From assembly GCA_937899145.1 (NCBI GenBank), contig CALBPW010000033.1, positions 1-10,964 of the forward strand: DNA of 10,964 nucleotides, in the 5' to 3' direction. The notes below the pieces were generated by a model that was not told the DNA's origin, did no database searches, and saw only the letters and a list, made by a program, of their open reading frames with translations. This document shows, one piece after another, positions 1 through 5,638 of the stretch (position 1 is the first letter of the stretch; each line of letters opens with the position of its first letter). This DNA is from an uncultured Bacteroidota bacterium (GTDB taxonomy: Bacteria; Bacteroidota; Bacteroidia; Bacteroidales; SZUA-534). Both the position numbers and the translations under genes were made by a program.

Positions 1-161
1 AAACAACGAATTTTGTTTCGCTCCATTGTGGCTTGGTTTGTGTGTGGTGCGTTTGTGTTCACACCGAAATAGACGGCTTCACCGATAATTTGCACATTAT
101 AGATGGTAGCGTGAACTCGCAAAGTGTCTGTGGCGAACTTGTCAAAATCAAGACCTTGTGT
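1..161 (-). pseudogene. HepT-like (DUF86) toxin remnant, runs off the left edge
   Basis: The minus strand is open from 161 to the window edge and reads TQGLDFDKFATDTLRVHATI followed by YNVQIIGEAVYF. This resembles the core of HepT-like proteins of Bacteroidota (pattern G-[IL]-x-F-x-x-F-x-x-D, then A-x-[IV]-x-N-x-x-I-I-G-E-A). HepT is the RNase toxin of MNT-HepT (HEPN/nucleotidyltransferase) toxin-antitoxin pairs. The N-terminal helix that should precede the motif is missing: a TAG (164-162) lies directly upstream in frame and no ATG comes before the motif. Further on it reads ATMERNKIRC, where the family usually has MRN-x-(I/L)-VHGY carrying the catalytic R and H, so that part also looks altered. 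I infer a broken gene. The nucleotidyltransferase partner is not in the window. The match is from memory of the family, not a search; a genuine small ORF with an unusual start is less likely. Confidence 0.5.
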
Positions 162-188
162 CTATAGTGGTCTGTTTCATTTGCTGCC

Positions 189-218
189 AATAAATAAAAG
201 TGGTCAATTTTATTTATT
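189..218. terminator. AT-rich inverted repeat after the acyl cassette
   Basis: An 11-bp perfect stem (189-199 with 208-218) encloses an 8-base loop (200-207). It lies 31 bases past the dehydratase stop. On the minus strand the 3' arm is U-rich, as in many weak Bacteroidota terminators. It is near-symmetric and could act on both strands. A second hairpin lies between it and the stop codon. Confidence 0.5.
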
Positions 219-229
219 AGCAATATATA

Positions 230-249
230 GAAACAATAAGTTTTGTTTC
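230..249. terminator. Short hairpin abutting the dehydratase stop codon
   Basis: GAAACAA (230-236) and TTGTTTC (243-249) form a 7-bp perfect stem around a 6-base loop. It begins at the base next to the stop codon of the dehydratase gene (252-250). It probably works with the 189-218 stem as a two-part 3' end of the cassette transcript. The stem is weak and no long U-run follows. Confidence 0.35.
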
Positions 250-678
250 TTATTTATCCATAAACAACTTAATACTGCATTCGGCAACAGTTTGGCCGTC
301 AACGGTTGAGCGGGCGCTCATAAGCAGTACGTTCATCACTTCCTGAACAATGGCGATTCGCGTCTCAATAATCGAGCCGACAGCGGGCAACGAGTTGATT
401 GTCAGTTTTTTGATTTCGCCAATGAAGCCTAAAACCACTTTCTCGCCCGACTGTAGGGCGTTGTATCCCGCAAAGGCTGCCGCCGATTGTGCTATGTGCT
501 CAATCAGGCCGGGTTCGGTCAGGTGGTTGTTTTTGCAGAAAATATTGTCGGCCAAGATTTTAAGCCCCGTTTCGGCATCGGTTTCTGTGGCGCCGAAAAA
601 GTGCGATACCATCATCATTGGCGCTCGCTGTGGAATGAGTTTTTCAATATCGCTGCCTTTGTAGATGGCTTGTTTCAT
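250..678 (-). CDS. ApeP-like hotdog 3-hydroxyacyl-ACP dehydratase
   Basis: A 142-residue hotdog-fold protein. By family it dehydrates 3-hydroxyacyl-ACP to trans-2-enoyl-ACP in the cytoplasm. The N-terminus has the dehydratase signature IPQRAPMMMV (residues 15-24), where FabZ/ApeP-like proteins usually read (L/I)PHR-x-P, so a Gln replaces the usual His. The central helix is EPGLIEHIAQSAAAFAGY (55-72), which fits the short ApeP-like group (COG4706 type) better than FabZ: the FabZ loop GHFPxxPxxPG is shortened and its catalytic His has no clear counterpart. E60 aligns with the catalytic acid; H52 and H61 are nearby. It is the last gene of a minus-strand cassette after two ACP genes, so its substrate is presumably bound to one of them. 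A 79-base gap with a long hairpin separates it from the ACP gene, so its expression may differ from the upstream genes. Confidence 0.82.
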   Translation of the reverse strand: MKQAIYKGSDIEKLIPQRAPMMMVSHFFGATETDAETGLKILADNIFCKNNHLTEPGLIEHIAQSAAAFAGYNALQSGEKVVLGFIGEIKKLTINSLPAVGSIIETRIAIVQEVMNVLLMSARSTVDGQTVAECSIKLFMDK

Positions 679-695
679 TTCTGAAATATTTTCAA

Positions 696-751
696 TGCAT
701 AAACATTTAAAGATTAGAGATTTAACATTAAATCCCTAATCTATTTATGCA
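696..751. repeat. Long imperfect hairpin between ACP and dehydratase genes
   Basis: A nested inverted repeat fills most of the 79-base gap. The outer arms TGCATAAA (696-703) and TTTATGCA (744-751) match over 8 bp. The middle arms AGATTAG (711-717) and CTAATCT (736-742) match over 7 bp. The inner arms GATTTA (719-724) and TAAATC (729-734) match over 6 bp around ACAT. The only interruptions are an A/C mismatch (718/735), a 7-base bulge (704-710) and a single base (743). No U-run follows on the minus strand, so it is not a classic terminator. An mRNA-processing site, a stabiliser, or a binding site for a dimeric protein are all possible. Confidence 0.7.
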
Positions 752-757
752 AATTCG

Positions 758-1003
758 TTATTTAGCCATGTGCTCAAAAACAAAGTCGTAGAGCAAGCCG
801 AATGTTTTAACGCTGGCAAGTTCGGTGCCCTTGATTTTCACTCCGAATTTTTCCTCGATAAGCGCCACCATATCAACAAGGCTAAGGCTATCAAGGTTAA
901 GTGTAGCTTTGATGTCGGCATCTGGAGTTATTTCGCTAACTTCAATTTCAAATTCGTCTGCCAACACTTCGTTAATGGTTTTGATAAGTTCCTGCTTTTC
1001 CAT
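758..1003 (-). CDS. Acyl carrier protein (second of two)
   Basis: An 81-residue ACP. After attachment of phosphopantetheine it carries the growing acyl chain as a thioester. The motif is LNLDSLSLVDMVALIEEKFG, with S39 in the classic D-S-L context at the start of helix II, followed by the acidic helix that docks partner enzymes. Length and acidity are normal for a free-standing ACP. It lies 30 bases after the first ACP gene on the same strand and is followed by the dehydratase gene. It keeps the canonical DSL, so it is the more typical substrate for a phosphopantetheinyl transferase of the pair. Paired ACPs are characteristic of aryl polyene and flexirubin loci. The main-pathway AcpP is not expected in this setting. 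Confidence 0.9.
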   Translation of the reverse strand: MEKQELIKTINEVLADEFEIEVSEITPDADIKATLNLDSLSLVDMVALIEEKFGVKIKGTELASVKTFGLLYDFVFEHMAK

Positions 1004-1033
1004 AATAATGTATTGTTAATGTTTATAAATTAT

Positions 1034-1276
1034 TCAGTTTAAATGTGTTATAAGATAATCGTATAATTGCGAAAATATTTTCATTTTAGCATATTCCGCC
1101 GATGGAATTTTAATGCCAAACTCGTATTCTATTACGGCTATCATGTCCACAGCGTCAAGGCTATTCAGCATCAATGTATCTTTAATATTGCCTTCGGGCT
1201 TTATTGCCGACACTTCAACTTCAAATTCTTGCGCCAAAATATTGTTAAGTTTACCAATTATTTCTGATTCTACCAT
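1034..1276 (-). CDS. Acyl carrier protein (first of two), NSL motif
   Basis: An 80-residue ACP whose core is LMLNSLDAVDMIAVIEYEFG. The serine expected to carry phosphopantetheine is S39. The residue before it is Asn instead of the Asp of the DSL motif. The rest of helix II (D-A-V-D-M) and the acidic surface are conserved, so it is probably still loaded, possibly by a partner-specific transferase. It begins 54 bases after the ketosynthase stop and sits 30 bases before the other ACP gene. The two ACPs are clearly related but well diverged, so they are not a recent duplication; separate roles (for example starter versus extender carriage) are an inference. Confidence 0.88.
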   Translation of the reverse strand: MVESEIIGKLNNILAQEFEVEVSAIKPEGNIKDTLMLNSLDAVDMIAVIEYEFGIKIPSAEYAKMKIFSQLYDYLITHLN

Positions 1277-1330
1277 TAAAGTTAGTTATTAAAATCAATT
1301 TCAGGATTTCAGATTCTGATTATTAAACAA

Positions 1331-2551
1331 TCACATATTTCTGACAATCAATGTCGCGTTTGTTCCGCCAAAGCCGAACGAGTTTGACAAGAAGGTGTCG
1401 AATTTCTTTTCGATGCGTTTGTCCGGAATCAGCAGTTTTGCAGAATCTTCGTCGGGGTTTTCGAAATTCAGATTGGCAGCTATAAAGTTGTTTTTCATCA
1501 TTATTGTTGAGTAGATAACTTCGCTTGCGCCTGCCATCCACATTTCGTGTCCTGTTTGCGATTTTGTCGATGTTACTTCAATTTTTCTATCGCCAAACAC
1601 ATTGTAAATGGCTTTTGCCTCTTGCGCGTCGCCCACTGGTGTTGATGTCGCGTGTGCATTGATGTAACCGATTTCATCGATATTGATGCCTGCAAGTTTT
1701 ATTGCCATCTCAAGCGATGCCGTCGGTCCTGCCACGTTTGGCGATGATATATGGTCGCCATTTGATGAGAATCCGTAGCTCAAAATTTCGGCAATTATTG
1801 GTGCGCCGCGTTTTACGGCGTGTTCGTATTCCTCAATTATCACTGTTGCAGCGCCACCGCTTGGTACAAGTCCGTCGCGGTCGCGGTCAAACGGGCGTGA
1901 TGCTTTTGTGGGCTCGTTTTCGCGAACCGAAAATGCGCTGATGCCGTCGAAGCTGCCGATTGAGAACGGGTTGACTTCCTGTGCGCCACCGCAAACCACC
2001 ATATCTTGCAATCCGTTGCGGATAAGCAATGCTCCAAGCCCTATTGCGTGCGAGCCACTGGCACACGCGCCCGATATTGTCAGGTTTATGCCGCGTAGTT
2101 TGTAGATGCACGACAGGTTCATTGTTACTGTCGAGTTCATTGATTGGAAAATTGCGCCAGAGCCAACAAGTGTGGTGTCTTTCTTTTCGCGCATGGTGTC
2201 AACGGCTTTCACAACCGGGTCGGCACTGCTATCGTTGCCATATAGCAATCCGACAACATTTTTATCGAGATAGTCTTGGTCGATTTTCGCATTTTTAAGT
2301 GCCTCATCGGTAGCGACATACGCATAAAATGCCTGTTCGGGCATATAAACACGCTGATTGCGGCTAAGCGCTTTTTTAAGGTCGGGTTTTTCAAGATACG
2401 CAGTCAGTGCCGAGCGGAAGCCCATATCTTTTCGGGCTTGGTCAAACACAATGCCCGATTTTCCATTATATAGCGAATCTTGAACCTCGGCAAGGTTTTT
2501 GCCTATGCACGAGTAAATTCCCATTCCTGTAATTACAACTCTTTTCTCCAT
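1331..2551 (-). CDS. FabB-like beta-ketoacyl-ACP synthase
   Basis: A complete 406-residue condensing enzyme, which joins malonyl-ACP to an acyl chain with loss of CO2. The thiolase-fold landmarks are all present: nucleophile C163 in SGACASGS, H300 in NAHATSTPVGD, K330 and H335 in TSTKSQTGHEMWMAGASE, and the C-terminal glycine loop NSFGFGGTNAT (390-400). The spacing C163/H300/H335 is almost that of E. coli FabB (163/298/333). Two deviations: HATST in place of HGTST, and a bulky EMWM where FabB has small residues near the second His. I believe both recur in Bacteroidota specialised synthases. The ATG at 2551 lies 15 bases after the regulator stop, so the two are probably co-transcribed. Both ACP genes follow. 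It most likely extends a specialised acyl or polyene chain and not the housekeeping pool. Confidence 0.92.
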   Translation of the reverse strand: MEKRVVITGMGIYSCIGKNLAEVQDSLYNGKSGIVFDQARKDMGFRSALTAYLEKPDLKKALSRNQRVYMPEQAFYAYVATDEALKNAKIDQDYLDKNVVGLLYGNDSSADPVVKAVDTMREKKDTTLVGSGAIFQSMNSTVTMNLSCIYKLRGINLTISGACASGSHAIGLGALLIRNGLQDMVVCGGAQEVNPFSIGSFDGISAFSVRENEPTKASRPFDRDRDGLVPSGGAATVIIEEYEHAVKRGAPIIAEILSYGFSSNGDHISSPNVAGPTASLEMAIKLAGINIDEIGYINAHATSTPVGDAQEAKAIYNVFGDRKIEVTSTKSQTGHEMWMAGASEVIYSTIMMKNNFIAANLNFENPDEDSAKLLIPDKRIEKKFDTFLSNSFGFGGTNATLIVRNM

Positions 2552-2566
2552 ATATCTTATTTTATA

Positions 2567-3031
2567 TTATGCGTTAGCTAATTCTTGCCTTAAAACCGAC
2601 AAGCCGTCCCGGTAATAGTCAATCGTTTTTATCATTTTTTTACAGAACACCGAATTGTTGGCATCTTTATCTTTTTTCAAGCTGAATGCGCTGCTAAGCA
2701 GTTGCCTGACATCAAGGCATTTTTTCTCAAAATCGTCTAAAAGTTTAAAAAGATTTTGTGTGTTAATCTGATAATAATGACGACGTTCGCCCTCATTTGT
2801 AATGCAATTGACGCTGCCTTTTTCCTGCAGGCTGCGCAACACTGTGCTGGCTGAACCTTTACTGATATTCAGCTCATTAGTTATTTCATCAAACGACAAT
2901 TTTTCATTATCCGACACTATAAGCAAACCTGTTATTCGTCCTGCAATCGGCTGAAAGCCAAGCGATTCAAAATAAGCGCCAAATTTTTCAATTAGAGTTT
3001 TTTGCTCGTTAATGCGGTTAGCGTCTGTCAT
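2567..3031 (-). CDS. GbsR/MarR-family winged-helix regulator
   Basis: A 154-residue one-domain regulator. An N-terminal helix pair containing LIEKFGAYFESLGFQPIAGR (13-32) is typical of the GbsR-like branch. It is followed by a winged helix whose recognition helix is about NISKGSASTVLRSLQEKG (55-72), with a wing near GERRHYYQI (81-89). A C-terminal helical dimerisation region follows. The frame is open up to 3115, but I choose the ATG at 3031: the protein then starts at the usual family position and the extra 28 residues (MNVPIIFVQ...) look like translated leader. The predicted -7 box and operator also lie between 3055 and 3098. It is the first gene of the cassette and is followed 15 bases later by the ketosynthase gene, so autoregulation of the whole set is likely. 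Confidence 0.85.
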   Translation of the reverse strand: MTDANRINEQKTLIEKFGAYFESLGFQPIAGRITGLLIVSDNEKLSFDEITNELNISKGSASTVLRSLQEKGSVNCITNEGERRHYYQINTQNLFKLLDDFEKKCLDVRQLLSSAFSLKKDKDANNSVFCKKMIKTIDYYRDGLSVLRQELANA

Positions 3032-3054
3032 TATTTTTTTTCTGAAATGAGCGA

Positions 3055-3062
3055 CAAAAATA
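3055..3062 (-). promoter_or_regulatory. Candidate -7 box of the regulator/acyl cassette
   Basis: The minus strand reads TATTTTTG (3062-3055), which fits the Bacteroidota TAnnTTTG box. Transcription would start near 3047, giving a leader of about 16 bases to the ATG at 3031. No TTTG lies at the preferred 19-21 bases upstream; the nearest is 31 bases away, inside the operator-like repeat. Confidence 0.45.
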
Positions 3063-3072
3063 ATATTTTTTG

Positions 3073-3098
3073 TTTTGTTTAGTCGCGATTGAACAAAA
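3073..3098. promoter_or_regulatory. Operator-like inverted repeat upstream of the regulator
   Basis: TTTTGTTTA (3073-3081) and TGAACAAAA (3090-3098) are inverted copies with one mismatch, separated by the 8 bases GTCGCGAT. The 26-bp dyad fits a dimeric winged-helix protein. It lies just upstream of the proposed -7 box, where a bound repressor would block RNA polymerase. That the adjacent GbsR-like protein is the binder is an inference. Confidence 0.5.
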
Positions 3099-3149
3099 AT
3101 TATCGGCACATTCACATATCAATTTACACATTACATATAACTCGACTGC

Positions 3150-3163
3150 CAACTTTAAAGTTG
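3150..3163. promoter_or_regulatory. 14-bp perfect palindrome in the divergent intergenic region
   Basis: CAACTTTAAAGTTG is perfectly self-complementary. Its core AACTTTAAA returns three more times (3176-3184, 3200-3208, 3216-3224) on the way to tgt. It is a reasonable operator for an unidentified dimeric regulator, but AT-rich intergenic DNA can produce such words by chance. Confidence 0.4.
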
Positions 3164-3193
3164 CCTAACTTTTAAAACTTTAAACCATTCGCA

Positions 3194-3224
3194 CTGTTAA
3201 ACTTTAAATCTGTTAAACTTTAAA
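3194..3224. repeat. Tandem 15-base direct repeat upstream of tgt
   Basis: CTGTTAAACTTTAAA occurs at 3194-3208 and again at 3210-3224, with one base between and a period of 16. Both copies carry the AACTTTAAA word also seen at 3151-3159 and 3176-3184. The array ends 16 bases before the tgt -7 box, so it occupies the -20 to -60 region. Confidence 0.65.
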
Positions 3225-3240
3225 CTTGCTGCCAATTTCT

Positions 3241-3248
3241 TATATTTG
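3241..3248 (+). promoter_or_regulatory. -7 box of the tgt-lptG promoter
   Basis: TATATTTG is an exact match to the Bacteroidota TAnnTTTG consensus. It ends 18 bases before the ATG of tgt at 3267, so the leader would be only about a dozen bases. A consensus -33 TTTG at 19-21 bases upstream is not seen; the position is taken by the AACTTTAAA repeats, which may mean an activator is needed. Confidence 0.55.
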
Positions 3249-3266
3249 CCCACTTTTTCAGTAGAA

Positions 3267-4397
3267 ATGAGATTTAAACTAATAGCCACCGACTCAAAAT
3301 CAGCTGCCCGGGCGGGCGAAATCAGCACCGACCATGGTTTGATTCAAACACCGATATTTATGCCAGTAGGCACTGTTGGTAGCGTCAAAGGCATTCATCA
3401 GCGCGATGTCGCCGACGATATTCAGGCGCAGATAATTTTAGGCAACACCTATCATCTTTACTTACGCCCCGGGAAAAAATTGCTTCAAGAGGCTGGCGGA
3501 CTGCACAAATTTATGCATTGGGATAAACCTATACTAACCGATAGTGGCGGTTTTCAGGTTTTTTCGCTATCGCAAAACCGAAAACTTACCGAAGAAGGTG
3601 CGAAATTCAGTTCACACATCGATGGCTCGAAACACATTTTTACACCAGAAAATGTAGTAGAAATGGAGCGCATAATTGGCTCCGATATTATGATGGCACT
3701 TGATGAGTGCCCGCCGGGCGATTGCGACTACAACTACGCCCGTCGCTCACTCAGCCTTACAATGCGTTGGCTAAAACGAGGTGTCGAAGCATACAAAAAC
3801 AGCGAACCGCTTTACGGACATCACCAATCGTATTTCCCGATAGTTCAAGGAGCTGCGTATGCCGATTTGCGCCGACAATCAGCCACAGAAATTGCGGGGC
3901 TTGGTATGGACGGCAACGCCATTGGCGGCTTGGCCGTAGGCGAGCCCACCGATGTTATGTACGAAATGATTGAAGTGGTAAACGCCATCTTGCCTGCCGA
4001 CAAGCCCCGGTATCTAATGGGCGTTGGCACACCCGCCAATATTTTAGAAGCCATCAGCCGCGGTGTTGATATGTTTGATTGCGTAATGCCAACACGCAAC
4101 GGACGCAACGGAATGTTGTTTACCTCAGAAGGAATCATCAACATAAAAAACAAAAAATGGGAAAACGAGTTTACCCCCATCGACCATTGCGGGACCTCAT
4201 TTGTCGACAGTTACTACACACGAGCCTACCTGCACCACCTTTTTGCAGCACAAGAAATGCTTGGCATGCAAATAGCCAGTATGCACAATTTGGCATTCTA
4301 CCTATGGCTTGTAGGGCAAGCACGCCAACACATAATTAAGGGTGATTTCGCAATCTGGAAAACACAAATGGCAAACAAAGTTACAAATCGTTTATAA
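3267..4397 (+). CDS. tgt: Queuine/preQ1 tRNA-guanine transglycosylase
   Basis: A 376-residue enzyme that swaps guanine-34 for preQ1 in tRNAs with GUN anticodons (Asp, Asn, His, Tyr), in queuosine synthesis. The TIM-barrel motifs are intact: DSGGFQVFSL with D92, SDIMMALDECPPGDCDY (139-155), PIVQG, the GGLAVGEP loop (220-227), and the nucleophile D271 in FDCVMPTRNGRNG. The C-terminal zinc module is unusual: where E. coli has CxCxxC before YSRAYLHHL, this protein has Gly, Ser and Asp at the aligned positions with one nearby Cys (C308), while the fourth ligand position keeps His (H340). I recall Bacteroidota Tgt proteins sharing this loss. The frame is open back to a TTG at 3246, but the ATG at 3267 gives the normal N-terminus and clears the -7 box. 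The stop is one base before the permease start. Confidence 0.95.
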   Translation: MRFKLIATDSKSAARAGEISTDHGLIQTPIFMPVGTVGSVKGIHQRDVADDIQAQIILGNTYHLYLRPGKKLLQEAGGLHKFMHWDKPILTDSGGFQVFSLSQNRKLTEEGAKFSSHIDGSKHIFTPENVVEMERIIGSDIMMALDECPPGDCDYNYARRSLSLTMRWLKRGVEAYKNSEPLYGHHQSYFPIVQGAAYADLRRQSATEIAGLGMDGNAIGGLAVGEPTDVMYEMIEVVNAILPADKPRYLMGVGTPANILEAISRGVDMFDCVMPTRNGRNGMLFTSEGIINIKNKKWENEFTPIDHCGTSFVDSYYTRAYLHHLFAAQEMLGMQIASMHNLAFYLWLVGQARQHIIKGDFAIWKTQMANKVTNRL

Positions 4398-4398
4398 G

Positions 4399-5493
4399 AT
4401 GACTATCAATCCGTTAGCAAAAAAATTAGACCGGTATATTATTCGCAAATTTTTAGGAACTTTCTTTTTTGCGTTGCTACTCATCATTTTAATAGTTGTA
4501 ATCTTCGACATATCAGAAAAAATTGACGATTTTCTGGTAAAACAAGCCCCACTAAAAGCCATCATTTTCGATTACTACTTCAATTTTATCCCCTACTTTG
4601 CCAACCTCTTCTCATCAATGTTCATCTTCATAGCCGTAATATTTTTCACATCGAAGATGGCTGGCGACTCCGAGATAATCGCCATCTTGAGCAGCGGCAT
4701 CAGCTACAGACGATTGATGTACCCTTATTTTGTATCGGCTTTAATCCTGTCCATTCTATCTTTCCTGCTGATTAACTGGGTGATACCTCCTGCCAACAAA
4801 CATCGGCTTGAATTTGAAGAAAAATACATCCGCAACAAATTCACGAACCGCGAACACGATATTCACCAACAGATTTTGCCTGGCCAATTTATCTACATGG
4901 AAAGCTACAACAACGATTACAACATTGGCTATAAGTTTGCTATCGAACAAATTGAAGACGGCGAACTGAAATCGAAACTAATCTCGGATTACGTGCAATG
5001 GGACTCAACCATAAACAAATGGCGAGCCAGCAATTGCTACATTCGCACGTTTGAAGACGGAAAGGAACAAGTAGTTTTTCACCGGAAACTCGACACCACA
5101 CTAAATATGTTTCCTACCGATTTCACCCGACGGCGCAACGTTGTCGAAGCTATGAATTATCAAGAGCTCAACGCATTTATAGAAGAAGAGACGCGAAAAG
5201 GGGCCGAAAATATTGTGCTTTGGAAACTTGAGAAACACCAACGTTTCGCATCAGTTTTTTCAACATTCATACTGACGCTAATTGGCGTTTCGCTTTCGTC
5301 GCGAAAAACACGCGGCGGCATAGGACTGAACATCGGAATAGGAATACTTTTAGCATTCACCTACATAATGTTTATGCAAGTTTCAACCGTTTTAGCAACC
5401 AATGCCAACGTACCACCCGTAATAGCCGTTTGGATTCCAAATGTCATTTTTGGTTTTATAGGTATCTTCTTGTATAACAAGGCAAAGCGTTAA
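4399..5493 (+). CDS. LptG/LptF-type LPS export permease
   Basis: A 364-residue inner-membrane protein of the YjgP/YjgQ family. By family it is a transmembrane subunit of the LptB2FG transporter, which extracts lipopolysaccharide from the inner membrane and feeds it to the periplasmic bridge. The topology fits: an N-terminal amphipathic stretch MTINPLAKKLDRYIIRKFLG, then hydrophobic segments at about 17-41, 58-85 and 105-130, a soluble beta-rich periplasmic domain (about 135-275), and three C-terminal membrane segments (about 280-300, 308-330, 338-358). SRKTRGGIGLNIGIGI (294-309) is the conserved motif between them. The ATG at 4399 is one base after the tgt stop; an upstream in-frame extension to 4342 overlaps tgt and is rejected. 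Tgt-permease pairing recurs in this phylum. LptF and LptG cannot be told apart confidently here. Confidence 0.88.
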   Translation: MTINPLAKKLDRYIIRKFLGTFFFALLLIILIVVIFDISEKIDDFLVKQAPLKAIIFDYYFNFIPYFANLFSSMFIFIAVIFFTSKMAGDSEIIAILSSGISYRRLMYPYFVSALILSILSFLLINWVIPPANKHRLEFEEKYIRNKFTNREHDIHQQILPGQFIYMESYNNDYNIGYKFAIEQIEDGELKSKLISDYVQWDSTINKWRASNCYIRTFEDGKEQVVFHRKLDTTLNMFPTDFTRRRNVVEAMNYQELNAFIEEETRKGAENIVLWKLEKHQRFASVFSTFILTLIGVSLSSRKTRGGIGLNIGIGILLAFTYIMFMQVSTVLATNANVPPVIAVWIPNVIFGFIGIFLYNKAKR

Positions 5494-5519
5494 TTTTCGA
5501 AAGAAAAACCGAAAAAAAA

Positions 5520-5551
5520 TTTGTCAAAAGTTTTTCAATCACCTATATTCG
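5520..5551 (+). promoter_or_regulatory. Candidate promoter upstream of recJ
   Basis: TTTG (5520-5523), a 20-base spacer, and TATATTCG (5544-5551) match the Bacteroidota -33/-7 pair with one mismatch (C for T) in the -7 box. The spacing is ideal. Transcription would start near 5558, about 170 bases before recJ and 9 bases before a small ORF. Confidence 0.5.
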
Positions 5552-5566
5552 CTTTGCATCTGCCTA

Positions 5567-5638
5567 ATGGCACAAGAAAAGTTCTGTAAGTTTTTTGCGG
5601 ATCGATTTAATCAGATAATCGATAAAAAGTTGAGATAA
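5567..5638 (+). CDS. Possible 23-residue small ORF upstream of recJ
   Basis: ATG at 5567 to TAA at 5638 encodes MAQEKFCKFFADRFNQIIDK plus KLR. The peptide is charged and would form an amphipathic helix. It begins about 10 bases after the predicted start of transcription and has no strong ribosome binding site. It shows no run of a single amino acid that would suggest attenuation. I do not recognise it. It could be translated, or it could be a chance ORF in a leader. Confidence 0.2.
   Translation: MAQEKFCKFFADRFNQIIDKKLR
5601..5623. repeat. Hairpin in the recJ leader
   Basis: ATCGATT (5601-5607) and AATCGAT (5617-5623) form a 7-bp perfect stem with a 9-base loop. It lies inside the small ORF and upstream of recJ. 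AAAAAG follows, not a U-run, so it is unlikely to be a plus-strand terminator. Confidence 0.4.

Noticed and set aside
124..309. Plus-strand 61-codon ORF over the left hairpins
   Set aside because: It crosses both terminator-like stems and runs into the dehydratase gene on the other strand. The product has no recognisable pattern, and the minus-strand frame at 1-161 reads like a known family.
3032..3115. 28-residue N-terminal extension of the regulator
   Set aside because: The extra residues would cover the -7 box and operator-like dyad, and family members start near MTDANRINEQ.
3150..3224. AACTTTAAA repeats as a CRISPR-like array
   Set aside because: The repeated unit is only 9-15 bases and the spacers are 7-16 bases, too short and irregular; no cas gene is present.
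5494..5507. Hairpin TTTTC-GAAA-GAAAA after the permease gene as terminator
   Set aside because: The stem is 5 bp, almost all A-T, and is followed by A-rich and not T-rich sequence on the plus strand.
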